Shown here one piece after another: positions 41,146 through 50,760 of a stretch of 64,000 nucleotides of DNA. The first letter of the stretch is position 1. Each line of letters opens with the position of its first letter. Below the pieces are notes generated by a model that ran no database searches, had not been told where the DNA came from, and saw only the letters and a program-made list of their open reading frames with translations. Location of the stretch: NCBI RefSeq assembly GCF_003201775.1, contig NZ_QJJZ01000005.1, positions 62,001 to 126,000 on the forward strand, read 5' to 3'. The translations under genes were made by a program, and so were the position numbers. Origin of the DNA: Arenibacter sp. ARW7G5Y1 (lineage in GTDB: Bacteria; Bacteroidota; Bacteroidia; Flavobacteriales; Flavobacteriaceae).

Positions 41146-42447
41146 ATGCAAGAAACCAATGAACATTTAAAAAGGGAGGTCGGTGTTTGGGGCCTAAGTG
41201 CCAACTTAGTAAATATTATGATAGGCGCCGGCATTTTTGCCTTACCTGCCATAGTTGCTGCCGGACTAGGTACTTCCAGTATTTACGCTTATTTATTCTG
41301 TGGTCTGTTAATTGCTTTGGTAATGCTCTGTTTTGCCGAAATAGGTAGTAAAGTAACTACTTCAGGAGGTGCCTACACCTATATTGAAACAATTTTTGGA
41401 CCCTATTGTGGTTTTCTAACGGTAATTCTATTTGCACTTTCCGCCTTATCGGCAGACGGTGCCGTTGCCAATGCCTTGGTAGACGTTTTGGGGTCTATTT
41501 TTCCCTTTTTTAAATCCAATTTTGTTAGGACGTTCGTTTTTGTTATCCTATTTGCAGGACTGGGCTATATTAACGTTAGAGGTATTAAGGAGGGAATGGT
41601 TTTGGTTAAAACAATTACCCTCACCAAACTCATTCCTCTCCTATTACTGGTTTCCTTTTCATGGGGTCATATTTCCTTGGAAAACCTTATAATCGATTCT
41701 ACCCCGACAATTTCGGAAGTAGGTGCTATATCCCTGATTCTGTTTTTTGCCTTTCAGGGCGCCGAGACCGGATTGTCTATAAGTGGCGAGGTGAAAAAGC
41801 CCAATAGGACTATTCCAAGAGCTATATTTATAAGTATCACTGGGGTTTTAATCCTGTATATACTAATACAAACGGTTTCACAGGGCGTGCTAGGGGATAC
41901 CTTGGCCACTTATACCGAAAATCCTTTAAGCGTGGTGGCACAACAGGTGTTTGGCCCCGTGGGTTTGACCATAATCACAATAGGAGCTGCCATTTCTATG
42001 CTAGGAAATTTAAGTAGTGAAGTATTGAGTATGCCGCGGGTACTTTTTAGGGCCTCAAAAGACAATGTACTTCCCCTAAGACCACTCTCTAAAATCCATG
42101 ACCGATATTCCACCCCCTATATCGCGATAATTACATATGCTACAATAGGATTCTTATTGGCCTCCCTGGGAGGGTTTGAACAATTGGCCGTTATTTCAAG
42201 TGCATCTATCTTATTGGTCTATCTAGGTGTATCCCTTTCTGTAATAAAATCGAGAAGAAAATCGGGTAAATCTACCAAACCAGAATTTCAAATACCTGGA
42301 GGTTACTTGGTACCCATATTGTCGATTATCATCATTGTTTGGTTGCTATCCAACCTAGAACCCAAAGAGGTTATTGGATTTGGGGTTTATATTGCGTTGC
42401 TTACTTTGCTATACTTCCTTAAGGATAAATTAGGGAAGGGAAAATAG
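41146..42447 (+). CDS. APC family amino acid permease
   Basis: A 433-residue inner-membrane protein with about 12 helices, of the amino acid-polyamine-organocation family. The first helix holds the unwound substrate-binding stretch IMIGAGIFALP (about 25-35), and FAFQGAETGLSISGEVKKPNRTIPRAI in helix 6 and the following loop is a family signature. It most likely takes up amino acids; the specific substrate is not visible. It stands alone, with large gaps on both sides, and has no enzyme partner nearby. Confidence 0.9.
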   Translation: MQETNEHLKREVGVWGLSANLVNIMIGAGIFALPAIVAAGLGTSSIYAYLFCGLLIALVMLCFAEIGSKVTTSGGAYTYIETIFGPYCGFLTVILFALSALSADGAVANALVDVLGSIFPFFKSNFVRTFVFVILFAGLGYINVRGIKEGMVLVKTITLTKLIPLLLLVSFSWGHISLENLIIDSTPTISEVGAISLILFFAFQGAETGLSISGEVKKPNRTIPRAIFISITGVLILYILIQTVSQGVLGDTLATYTENPLSVVAQQVFGPVGLTIITIGAAISMLGNLSSEVLSMPRVLFRASKDNVLPLRPLSKIHDRYSTPYIAIITYATIGFLLASLGGFEQLAVISSASILLVYLGVSLSVIKSRRKSGKSTKPEFQIPGGYLVPILSIIIIVWLLSNLEPKEVIGFGVYIALLTLLYFLKDKLGKGK

Positions 42448-42507
42448 GGGTAACAACACAACCCAATAACTTAAAATCAAAATGTATAGAGGTATTGTAC
42501 GCTGTAA

Positions 42508-42744
42508 TTAAGCCAATTTAGCCTTGTTCAATTTTGTAGTGAAAGACAATTCTTTTTTAATCTTCGAATTTTTGAACATGTACAAACGAGCCACTTTGTT
42601 CTCGTTTTTAACAGTAACTTCATTTGGAGTGGCAGTAACAATACTCATGGTAGCCGTTTCAACCTTTACTTCCTGTCCAACATTGTTGGCTTGAGCAGTT
42701 ACTCCGATAAAAAGAACAAAAATTAAAGTTAAAAGCGTTTTCAT
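42508..42744 (-). CDS. Small exported protein of unknown function
   Basis: A 78-residue protein with a clear signal peptide (hydrophobic residues 4-17, cleavage likely after AQAN near residue 20). The mature part of about 58 residues is basic, ends in KLNKAKLA, and has no cysteine. I do not recognise a family, but small exported proteins with this type of C-terminal FKNSKIKKELSF segment are frequent in flavobacteria. It converges with the permease and has a start region of its own in the 574-base gap. Confidence 0.65.
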   Translation of the reverse strand: MKTLLTLIFVLFIGVTAQANNVGQEVKVETATMSIVTATPNEVTVKNENKVARLYMFKNSKIKKELSFTTKLNKAKLA

Positions 42745-43318
42745 GATGCGTTGTTTTGTTATGTAAATTTAACGCCACATGCACCCAAGTTTAGGTCACA
42801 AATCGTTTAAACCCCCTTATTTTTCGGTATCTGACAAATCTCTCGATTAAGTGCAGAGAATGCTCGGTGAATGAAAAGTAGGTTGGTATTCGCTAATCGA
42901 TGATATCTGTTTTTAATCGGTTATTCCTACAGCATATTTGATATCGAAAGCCCTATTCAATCCAACATTGTAGTATAAAACTGATATTTATACCATATTA
43001 AAAATTGTATTACTCCATATCTGGCATCCATCATTTCCATACACCCAGCTTCGGTTTAACGTGAATACCTTTTATCGATAAAAATCCTTTCCCTTCCCTA
43101 AAGGCTGAAATAGAAATGATATTTTAATACTTTTAAGCAGAAAAACGTAAGTATTTTGGATATACGGATACTAAAGAAAAAAATATTTACAAGCAATACA
43201 TTTGGTTAAACTGTCTTACCTTTAAAAAGGCAGGATTTTTGTAGTTAGATAATTGTTGCCCCATCCAAGTTGGTTGGACCACAAAAAATAGCATATAATA
43301 ATTGTAAGAAATTCACCT
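42745..43318. other. 574-base AT-rich intergenic region
   Basis: This gap separates the small exported protein gene and msrA. A TACATTTG at 43197-43204 matches the TAnnTTTG -7 element in the msrA direction, but no TTG lies at the right distance upstream. No gene, tRNA or strong hairpin was seen. The base composition is clearly richer in A and T than the flanking genes. Confidence 0.4.
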
Positions 43319-43984
43319 ATGAGACTTTTACAGATTACCCTATTCACCATTTTAGGATTGACGGCAAGCAGTTGTCTATCAAAAACCAAAACGGACCAAA
43401 AAACTGAAATGCTCACGGAACACACTCCAAGTGAACTTCAGGAATATGAAACCGCCTATTTTGCCAGCGGCTGTTTTTGGTGTGTAGAAGCGGTTTTTGA
43501 AAGTGTTAAGGGGGTCAAGGAAGTCGTATCCGGATATTCGGGTGGCAAGGAAAAAAACCCCACTTATGAACAGGTGGGTTACGGCCGAACCACCCACGCC
43601 GAAGCGGTAGAGGTTTATTACGATCCGAAAGTCATTTCTTTTGAAACCTTGGTAAAAGTATTTTTTGGTTCCCATGACCCCACTACTTTAAATAGACAGG
43701 GACCCGACAAAGGTGCTCAATATAGATCCATTGCCTTCTATAAAAATGACTCCGAAAGAAAAATCATAAAGGACTATATTGCCCAATTGGCTAAGGATAA
43801 AGTCTATTCAGCACCCATAGTTACGGAAGTAAAACCCTTTAGTGTTTTTTATGAAGCCGAGGACTATCACCAGGATTATGAAAAAAACAATCCCAACAAT
43901 TCCTATATACTAAACGTATCCGTACCAAGATTAAAAAGATTTCAGGCCAAATTTCCTGAATTATTAAAGGAGGGGTCCCATTAA
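43319..43984 (+). CDS. msrA: Peptide-methionine (S)-S-oxide reductase MsrA, lipoprotein form
   Basis: A 221-residue MsrA, which reduces the S form of methionine sulfoxide in proteins. The catalytic motif GCFWC is at 51-55 with Cys52 as nucleophile; GYSGG, GYGRTTHAEAVEV and QYRSIAFY stretches follow as in all MsrA. The first 20 residues are a lipoprotein signal with lipobox ASSC (Cys19), so this copy should sit in the cell envelope and repair oxidised exported proteins. Family length without the signal is normal. It is monocistronic as far as can be seen. Confidence 0.96.
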   Translation: MRLLQITLFTILGLTASSCLSKTKTDQKTEMLTEHTPSELQEYETAYFASGCFWCVEAVFESVKGVKEVVSGYSGGKEKNPTYEQVGYGRTTHAEAVEVYYDPKVISFETLVKVFFGSHDPTTLNRQGPDKGAQYRSIAFYKNDSERKIIKDYIAQLAKDKVYSAPIVTEVKPFSVFYEAEDYHQDYEKNNPNNSYILNVSVPRLKRFQAKFPELLKEGSH

Positions 43985-44206
43985 ATTAACCACATCACAA
44001 ATTTTGGAATCAAGGCCCAATGGTTACCACCTAACCTCACTGGGAGAGTGTTTATAGGTTGTGCCCAGGCAGGTAACAATAAGCGGGAACATCCATTTTC
44101 TAGTCGATTTTTAATTTAACGATTGGGCTAATTTTAGTGTATAAAGACAATATTTAATCACTTTTTTATACCTTTCAAGCTCACATTTTAAAATAAGATT
44201 AAAAAA

Positions 44207-45598
44207 ATGAAAGTACGATCAAAAATCCCATCCTTTTTATTTGCCACCCTCTTGATGGGATCCTTATTAATAAGTTGCGCAGGAACGGAAAAGGACTCCA
44301 CACCATGGATCAATTTATTCGACGGTAAGACCCTAAATGGTTGGAATCAAAAAGGTGGAGTAGCCAAATACGAAGTGGTCGATGGCACTATTGTTGGAAC
44401 CACAGTTCACAACACTCCCAATTCCTTTTTGACGACCAACAAAATGTACGGGGACTTTATTCTAGAATTGGAATATAAAGTTGATCCATCCATGAACTCT
44501 GGAATCCAGATTAGGAGCAATAGCCTGCCAACGTACATGGACGGTCGAGTACACGGATACCAAGTAGAAATAGATCCATCAGAAAGAGCATGGAGTGCGG
44601 GTATTTATGATGAAGCCAGAAGGGGTTGGTTAAATCCGTTGGACAATAATCCAAAGGCACAAAAAGCCTTTAAACAAAATGATTGGAATCACTACAGAAT
44701 TGAAGCTATAGGGGATACCATAAAGACATGGATCAACGACGTACCGGCCTCCTATTTAATAGATGATAAAACTGCAAGTGGCTTTATTGCGCTTCAGGTT
44801 CATGGCATTGGAAAAGATAAAACCGAAGGAACCCAAATTGTTTGGAAGAATGTAAAAATACTAACAGACAATTTGGAAACCTATTCCAGAAAAACACCTT
44901 TGACCCCTATTACCACTAAGAACAAACTTACAGTGGGTGAAGAAAAAGACAATTGGAAATTGTTATGGGATGGGGAAACTACCAAGGGTTGGCGTGGTGC
45001 ACGATTGGATGGTTTTCCTGAGTCGGGATGGGAAATTGAAGACGGTATTCTTACGGTATTGCCATCAGGCGGTGAAGAATCTGCCGCTGGCGGCGATATA
45101 GTAACCACAGATATTTATGGCGATTTTGAATTAAAAGTGGATTTTAAGCTTTCCGAAGGTGCCAATAGTGGTATAAAGTATTATGTGAATACCGATCTTA
45201 ATAAAGGACCTGGATCTTCCATTGGTCTTGAATATCAAATTCTGGACGATGCTCGCCATCCAGATGCCAAGTTGGGAAATCACGATGGCAGCAGAACGGT
45301 AGCTTCGCTTTATGATCTTATCCAGGCAGACCCCAACAAGCCGATCAATCCCATTGGGGAATGGAACACTGCACATATCAAATCGATCAACAACCATGTT
45401 GAACACTGGTTAAATGGAACCAAGGTTTTGGAGTATGAAAGGAAAAGTGATGATTATCGTAAATTGGTATCCGAAAGTAAATATGTGAAATGGCCAAATT
45501 TTGGCGAAGGAGACCAAGGTCACATCCTGCTTCAAGATCATGGGGATAGGGTTTCTTTCAAAAACATTAAAATTAAGAGCATAAACAAAAGCGAATAA
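44207..45598 (+). CDS. Tandem DUF1080 (3-keto-disaccharide hydrolase-type) lipoprotein
   Basis: A 463-residue lipoprotein (lipobox ISCA, Cys24 region) with two DUF1080 domains, folds of the concanavalin type. Domain 1 is about 35-225, opening with [15 protein letters not shown]; domain 2 about 245-460, opening with [15 protein letters not shown]. Both have the family core FELKVDFKL or FILELEYKV and NSGIKYYV or NSGIQIRS. The family is now described as 3-keto-disaccharide hydrolases, which split glycosides oxidised at C3. The oxidoreductase gene follows with no base between stop and ATG, so the two are probably one functional unit in the periplasm. Substrate unknown. Confidence 0.9.
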   Translation: MKVRSKIPSFLFATLLMGSLLISCAGTEKDSTPWINLFDGKTLNGWNQKGGVAKYEVVDGTIVGTTVHNTPNSFLTTNKMYGDFILELEYKVDPSMNSGIQIRSNSLPTYMDGRVHGYQVEIDPSERAWSAGIYDEARRGWLNPLDNNPKAQKAFKQNDWNHYRIEAIGDTIKTWINDVPASYLIDDKTASGFIALQVHGIGKDKTEGTQIVWKNVKILTDNLETYSRKTPLTPITTKNKLTVGEEKDNWKLLWDGETTKGWRGARLDGFPESGWEIEDGILTVLPSGGEESAAGGDIVTTDIYGDFELKVDFKLSEGANSGIKYYVNTDLNKGPGSSIGLEYQILDDARHPDAKLGNHDGSRTVASLYDLIQADPNKPINPIGEWNTAHIKSINNHVEHWLNGTKVLEYERKSDDYRKLVSESKYVKWPNFGEGDQGHILLQDHGDRVSFKNIKIKSINKSE

Positions 45599-46927
45599 AT
45601 GAAAACGAGAAGAGATTTTATTAAAAAAACGGCAGCAGGCAGCGCTGCCCTTAGCTTGGGCGGTTTAATAATGCCAAGTATGGGTTACAGCAATATCATC
45701 GGGGCCAATGACAGAATAAATGTTGCGGTCATTGGGGTGAGAAGCAGGGCCAAGGCCCACTTCGTGGCCATACATAAAGACCCCAACGCCAAAATACTCT
45801 ATAGTTGTGATGTAGATGACCAAATCTTGGAGGAGCACAATGTATGGTGCAAAAAGAATATAGGTTATATTCCCAAGGTAGAAAAGGACTTTAGAAAGGT
45901 ATTGGAGGACAAAAAAGTTGATGCCGTTTTCATAGCAACCCCAGAGCATTGGCATGCTCCAATGGCTATCATGGCCTTGCAAGCAGGAAAACATGTTTAT
46001 GTAGAAAAGCCCTGTAGCCACAATCCACACGAAAATGAACTATTGGTTGCCGCACAAAAGAAATATGGCAAAAAGGTGCAAATGGGAAATCAGCAGCGTT
46101 CCTCCCAAAGCTCCGCATTGGCCGTTAAGGAAATACGTGAAGGTATCATTGGAGAAGTGTACAAAGGGGAAGCCTATTATTCCAGCAATAGGGGTTCTAT
46201 TGGTATTGGGAATAAGATAGAGGTTCCTAGCACATTGGATTGGGATTTATGGCAAGGACCGGCACCTAGGGAATCCTACAGGGACAATGTACATCCATAC
46301 AACTGGCATTGGTTCCGTACCTGGGGCACTGGGGAAATCCACAACAATGGCACCCATGAAATTGATATTTGTCGTTGGGCATTGGGTGTGGACCTTCCTA
46401 ACAGTGTAACCTCCTTTGGCGGTAAGTATACCTTTAAAGACGATTGGGAGTTTGTGGACAACCAACAGGTTACCTACAAGTATGATGATGATAAATTTAT
46501 TACCTGGACTGGTCATAGTAGGGGCCTGATAAAACCGGAGCAACCTGGAAGGGGAGCCACTATTTACGGAAGTAAGGGGATGATTACTTTGAGTAGAAAT
46601 GAATACAACCTTTATAATCTGGACGGTAGTTTAATCAAGAAGGTGGAAGAAGGGGTTAAAAGTGCTACTACCAATACCATGGGAATGGGTGGTTTGGATG
46701 TTAATCACATCCACAATTTCTTCAGTGCCATACGTCAGGACACTTCCTTGAATTCCGACATAAATGATGCCAGTATTTCCACTATGCTCTGTCATTTAGG
46801 TAATATTGCCCAAGACGTGGGTAGGACCATTCATATCAATCCAACCACGGGTAAGGTTAAGAATGATGATGAGGCCATGTCCCATTGGAAAAGGGAATAT
46901 CAAAATGGATGGGAGCCTACATTGTAA
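45599..46927 (+). CDS. Gfo/Idh/MocA family oxidoreductase with Tat signal
   Basis: A 442-residue NAD(P)-dependent sugar or inositol oxidoreductase. The N-terminus carries a twin-arginine signal (TRRDFIKK, then a hydrophobic stretch to about residue 30), so it is exported folded with its cofactor. The Rossmann strand INVAVIGVRSRAKAH starts near 40, and the family lysine is in HVYVEKPCSHN (about 131-141). The C-terminal domain includes HEIDICRWALG. Together with the DUF1080 lipoprotein it suggests oxidation of a glycoside at C3 followed by cleavage; the pairing of these families is known, the substrate here is not. A strong terminator follows. Confidence 0.92.
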   Translation: MKTRRDFIKKTAAGSAALSLGGLIMPSMGYSNIIGANDRINVAVIGVRSRAKAHFVAIHKDPNAKILYSCDVDDQILEEHNVWCKKNIGYIPKVEKDFRKVLEDKKVDAVFIATPEHWHAPMAIMALQAGKHVYVEKPCSHNPHENELLVAAQKKYGKKVQMGNQQRSSQSSALAVKEIREGIIGEVYKGEAYYSSNRGSIGIGNKIEVPSTLDWDLWQGPAPRESYRDNVHPYNWHWFRTWGTGEIHNNGTHEIDICRWALGVDLPNSVTSFGGKYTFKDDWEFVDNQQVTYKYDDDKFITWTGHSRGLIKPEQPGRGATIYGSKGMITLSRNEYNLYNLDGSLIKKVEEGVKSATTNTMGMGGLDVNHIHNFFSAIRQDTSLNSDINDASISTMLCHLGNIAQDVGRTIHINPTTGKVKNDDEAMSHWKREYQNGWEPTL

Positions 46928-46945
46928 TACTTGTTTTTCCTATAA

Positions 46946-46985
46946 AAAAAGAGGGGGATTTTCTATCGAAAATCCCCCTCTTTTT
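46946..46985. terminator. Strong bidirectional terminator
   Basis: An 18-base-pair perfect stem (arm GAGGGGGATTTTC flanked by A/T runs) with a TATC loop lies between two convergent genes. It ends in T5 on the plus strand and, read the other way, in a T run too, so it can close both transcripts. Confidence 0.93.
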
Positions 46986-47002
46986 GGTCATGATCATTCC
47001 CT

Positions 47003-48517
47003 TTACTGTAGAACAACTTCCGTAAACTTGGAATTTATGATAATGGACTTGCCACTACTCTTGTTTATATGATATCCCTTACTCAGGGTATTATAACCAT
47101 TTTTAGTTTTTACCAATTGTAGCTCCTTTGGGTAAACCAAATCCGAATTGCTACCGTTTACCGCAATATTAAATGCGGTTTTGGGCAATATACACCGTAA
47201 TTCGGCATTTTGTAGGTTGATATCCAGATCGGTAAAATCCTTGGAAATGGACTTAATGGTCAATGGGCCGAAATTATTTTTTATAAAGGCCTTGTTCAAA
47301 AGGTTATCAATATTCACGTCGGAAAAAGTAGCACTAAGGGTAAGGTTTTCAACCTCCTTGATATTTACATTCTCTGAGTAATCTGCCTTTAATTTACCAT
47401 AGTTCCATTTTTGCACACTAACCGGCGAATAGGAAACATCAATATTGGTTTTATCCCCGTCAATGGTAGTGGCCAATAAGGTGGAATAGGATAAAGTAGC
47501 ACTTAGATTTTTGGTGTTATCGGCCAAAATAACTTCCCCATGTCTTACGTTCATCTTTATTTTGGTCGATTTTGGCAATCTAATCTTAATGGTTTTCTTG
47601 ACCTTAAAATTTTTATCCCCTCCCTTTTTTACTGAATAGAAAACATTGGGTGCATTGGGGTGGGGTATGTCCAAAACTACAAATTCACTATTAACCCCAT
47701 TTACCGTATCGATCTCAATAGTAATTGTCTTGCTATTGTTTCCAATATCTTTTGCCCGTTGTTTCAACTCCATAGCCCTCCCCCTATGCTCTAATACTTT
47801 TTCGGCTATTTCCACTCGTTGCTTTTGTAGATACTGTAATTTCTCCAAACGCTCTTGTTGGGCATCTTCCCTATTCCTTTCCATTTCAAGTCTTCTTTTA
47901 TGGATTTCAGCCTGCTTTAATTCCATATGCTTGCTCCATTCTTTCATTTTACGCTGATAGTCCTTATCAAAACCTTTATCAAATTCAGTTTTCCACTTCT
48001 TTAAATAGGCTTCCCCATCCTTTTTATAGGCTTCATAATCAAAAGGTTGTATGTTCATTGGGGGAAGTGGAGGCAATTCCATCACTTCTGGCAACTCTGG
48101 CAGTTCTACAAGTGGTGCTATGTTCTGGGCTCCCCCTACCCCATTAAATTGATCTAAAAAATCGATATCTATATCATCCGTATTATAAGTGATGAATTCT
48201 TGGCGCCCCATACCTGTGCTTACACTTACCCCCTTACTATTCCCTACAATCTTAACGGGTTCATTGTTGAAGTAATTGTTGGCCTCCGCCTCCGAGACAT
48301 CTTCCAATTCCACCACGGCCACAACATCCACTTGATCCTTGTTCCACGTTTCAAATTCTATATCGGCATAACTGGTGTTTATTTCCAATACCACGTCATT
48401 GGCCACATTAAAATTCTCATGAAATGTTCTGGATTGTTTTTGGGCGTGTACACCACTTGTAGCAGTTACTAGAGCTATGGTCACCATAACTCCAATTTTC
48501 TCTATTATGTTCTTCAT
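47003..48517 (-). CDS. Exported protein with DUF4097-like beta domain
   Basis: A protein of about 504 residues with a signal peptide (cleavage likely after GVHAQ near residue 25 from the ATG at 48517; an upstream in-frame ATG at 48550 would only add a charged tail). The N-terminal part (RTFHENFNVANDVVLEINTSYADIEFETW) and the C-terminal beta-rich part (STKIKMNVRHGEVILADNTKN and on) resemble DUF4097 bactofilin-like adhesin domains. Between them is a proline-rich stretch and a charged coiled coil (about 185-265). It is the third gene of an operon with an ECF sigma factor and a putative anti-sigma factor, an arrangement common in Bacteroidetes. Function unknown; an envelope-stress role is a guess from context. 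Confidence 0.75.
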   Translation of the reverse strand: MKNIIEKIGVMVTIALVTATSGVHAQKQSRTFHENFNVANDVVLEINTSYADIEFETWNKDQVDVVAVVELEDVSEAEANNYFNNEPVKIVGNSKGVSVSTGMGRQEFITYNTDDIDIDFLDQFNGVGGAQNIAPLVELPELPEVMELPPLPPMNIQPFDYEAYKKDGEAYLKKWKTEFDKGFDKDYQRKMKEWSKHMELKQAEIHKRRLEMERNREDAQQERLEKLQYLQKQRVEIAEKVLEHRGRAMELKQRAKDIGNNSKTITIEIDTVNGVNSEFVVLDIPHPNAPNVFYSVKKGGDKNFKVKKTIKIRLPKSTKIKMNVRHGEVILADNTKNLSATLSYSTLLATTIDGDKTNIDVSYSPVSVQKWNYGKLKADYSENVNIKEVENLTLSATFSDVNIDNLLNKAFIKNNFGPLTIKSISKDFTDLDINLQNAELRCILPKTAFNIAVNGSNSDLVYPKELQLVKTKNGYNTLSKGYHINKSSGKSIIINSKFTEVVLQ

Positions 48518-48557
48518 CTGTACTATTTTATTTTTCCTTTTTAACTCCATAACCTTT

Positions 48558-49154
48558 TTATATTATGGTAACCAGGTCTTTTACTCCTGCCTCGTCCCCA
48601 ATTTTTTTCAGTTCCTGTAACTTATCCCTTAGTTTGTGCAGTAATTGTAATCTCAGTTGTAAATTCTTGATCAATGCCGTTATAGTCAGATCATTGGGGC
48701 CTATTTCATTTAATTCTATATTCAATTTTTTATACTCAACATTTAATTCCTCCAACCGCTCCATAAAACTATCCACCAAGGCCTTGTTACGATCTGAAAT
48801 GTTTAATTGGGAAAGCTCCAAATTGATATTGACCATATAGTAATTTTCAACCTTTTTTAAATTCGGGGAAAGATCGCCGAGAGAAATACCCCTTTCTTCC
48901 GTGGCGGAGTTGTTTTTTTCTACTATAATTGTTTCCAAAGGCTCTGTGTTATTCCAATTCATAAAAATGTAGGCTCCTAAGCCAGTCAACATAATTATGG
49001 AAGCAGCAATTTTAAACCATGGCAAGGATGGCCCCTTAGCAACCGGTAGTTCCACTTCCATTCGTTTTATAAAACGCTGTTCATGCCCATCCTTCATGGA
49101 TTGCACTATTTCCGTATTGGAATTCTTGAACATATCTCTAAGATCTTGCGACAT
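48558..49154 (-). CDS. Putative anti-sigma factor, single-pass membrane protein
   Basis: A 198-residue protein with a cytoplasmic N-terminal part (about 1-46), one transmembrane helix (about 48-66) and a periplasmic part with helical heptads. The position directly after an ECF sigma factor, with 17 bases of overlap, and the topology are those of an anti-sigma factor that holds the sigma at the membrane. The N-terminal part lacks the zinc-binding His-Cys motif of classic anti-sigma domains, so the call rests on context and layout. The following gene starts about 40 bases downstream. Confidence 0.7.
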   Translation of the reverse strand: MSQDLRDMFKNSNTEIVQSMKDGHEQRFIKRMEVELPVAKGPSLPWFKIAASIIMLTGLGAYIFMNWNNTEPLETIIVEKNNSATEERGISLGDLSPNLKKVENYYMVNINLELSQLNISDRNKALVDSFMERLEELNVEYKKLNIELNEIGPNDLTITALIKNLQLRLQLLHKLRDKLQELKKIGDEAGVKDLVTII

Positions 49155-49680
49155 ACTTACTCGATTTTAACATTTCCTTTAATTGTCCTTTTCCCCTTAA
49201 TAACCTTGTTCTACATGCGGTATAACTTATACCCAGTATTTCGGATATCTCATTGTGATCGTACCCCTCTACCAAAAATAACTGTACCACATATCTGTAT
49301 TTATCGGGCAACCCCGCTATGGCATGCATTACCTCCTTTACCGTGACCGAATCCTCTACGGACCAATCCTCATCTTCGGCCACATGCATATACCCTTCAT
49401 TCAATTCCACTGTTTTAAGTTGTTGCGATTTTAAAAAGTCGATACTCTTGTTTACTACGATCCGCTTTAACCAGGCCCCAAAACTTACCTGGCCCTTATA
49501 TTGGTTTATTTTTTGAAAAGCCTTAATAAAGGACTCTTGGACAATATCTTCCGCATCGTCCGGATTTTTTATAAATCGCATGGCAACACAGAACATGCCC
49601 TGACAATACTGATTGTACAGTTTTAATTGTGCTTTGCGATCATTACGTTTACATTGTTCTACAATATCAATCTGAAACAT
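49138..49680 (-). CDS. ECF-type RNA polymerase sigma factor
   Basis: A 180-residue sigma factor of the extracytoplasmic function group. Region 2 (about 20-90) contains DAEDIVQESFIKAF and FGAWLKRIVVNKSIDFLKS; region 4 (about 120-175) contains LPDKYRYVVQLFLVEGYDHNEISEILGISYTACRTRLLRGK with the helix-turn-helix. I chose the ATG at 49680 (MFQIDIVEQC), which fits relatives; a longer frame to 49737 adds a poorly conserved basic extension. It leads the operon with the putative anti-sigma and the exported DUF4097-like protein and is probably controlled by the former. Confidence 0.93.
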   Translation of the reverse strand: MFQIDIVEQCKRNDRKAQLKLYNQYCQGMFCVAMRFIKNPDDAEDIVQESFIKAFQKINQYKGQVSFGAWLKRIVVNKSIDFLKSQQLKTVELNEGYMHVAEDEDWSVEDSVTVKEVMHAIAGLPDKYRYVVQLFLVEGYDHNEISEILGISYTACRTRLLRGKGQLKEMLKSSKYVARS

Positions 49681-49822
49681 TCTGGCCAGTTTCTTTGGTT
49701 GGCGGGAGGGTTTTACAACACCTAGAGCATTCCCCATAAATCCCAATTACCTAAAGGACGATGGAATGATCGAAATGTTGCAAAAAATAGTATTTTTATC
49801 ATAAATCTTAAAAAGAACTATC

Positions 49823-50731
49823 TTGAATCAAGTTACAATAAAAAACAGTTTCATCACGCTTACCGTATTGGACTATGGGGCTATCATCCAAAAAATGGTC
49901 TTAAAAAACAAAGAGGGCGTAGATACCAATGTGGTGGTTGGCTTGGAAGAGCCTGACAAATATTTAAACGATAACAAATCACTGGGAGCCTGTATCGGCA
50001 GATACGCTGGTAGAATTTCTAAAGGAGGTTTTAAAATCAATAACATCGATTACCCCATTTTTTCAAAGGACGGGGTTCACCTTCACGGTGGACAAAAAGG
50101 CTTTGGAAAGAGATATTGGACCATAGAGCAGGTGCACGATGGGGACAATCCCTTTGTAAAACTGGGTTACCTCAGCAAGGATATGGAGGAGGGCTATCCT
50201 GGAAATCTGAAGGCCACGGTGACCTATAAGCTGGTAGGTTCATCCTTGTTTATAATTCACGAGGCCACAACGGATAAGGCCACGCCGGTAAACCTTACCA
50301 ACCATTCCTATTTTAACCTGGACGGTGCCGAAACCATAGACCATTGGGATCTAAGGTTGTCATGTTCGCAATATTTGGAAACGGATGCAAAACTTCTGCC
50401 TACAGGAAAATTGATTTCCGTGAATAATTCAAAATATGATTTCCTCGAAATGAAAAAAATTGGTCAAGTCCGTTTGGACACACCCTTTGTTATGGATTCC
50501 GGTCAAGAAAAAGGTACCGTATTGGCATCCGATAGATCCGGTTTATCCATGGAAGTCATTACCGATCAACCAGGCGTTGTTGTCTATACCCCGACCGCCT
50601 TTGCCGCCATCTGTTTTGAAACGCAAAATTACCCGGATGCACCCAACCAACCCCACTTTCCCAATAGTATTCTGCAACCTGGAGAAACCTATCACAATGG
50701 AAGCGAGTTTAGGTTTAGTTTCGTAAATTAG
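49823..50731 (+). CDS. galM: Aldose 1-epimerase (mutarotase)
   Basis: A 302-residue aldose epimerase that interconverts alpha and beta anomers of sugars such as glucose and galactose. Motifs are GRYAGRISKGGF (about 53-64), HLHGGQKGFGKRYW (about 82-95), NLTNHSYFNLDG (about 155-166) with the catalytic His region, and the late ICFETQNYPDAPNQPHFP with the catalytic Glu. No signal peptide, so cytoplasmic. The start appears to be TTG at 49823: an in-frame stop lies at 49802 and the next ATG would remove conserved sequence. It leads a run of three genes with a DUF2911 protein and MeaB. Confidence 0.92.
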   Translation: MNQVTIKNSFITLTVLDYGAIIQKMVLKNKEGVDTNVVVGLEEPDKYLNDNKSLGACIGRYAGRISKGGFKINNIDYPIFSKDGVHLHGGQKGFGKRYWTIEQVHDGDNPFVKLGYLSKDMEEGYPGNLKATVTYKLVGSSLFIIHEATTDKATPVNLTNHSYFNLDGAETIDHWDLRLSCSQYLETDAKLLPTGKLISVNNSKYDFLEMKKIGQVRLDTPFVMDSGQEKGTVLASDRSGLSMEVITDQPGVVVYTPTAFAAICFETQNYPDAPNQPHFPNSILQPGETYHNGSEFRFSFVN

Positions 50732-50760
50732 AAGAATTAACCTAACTAAAATCCGAGGAT

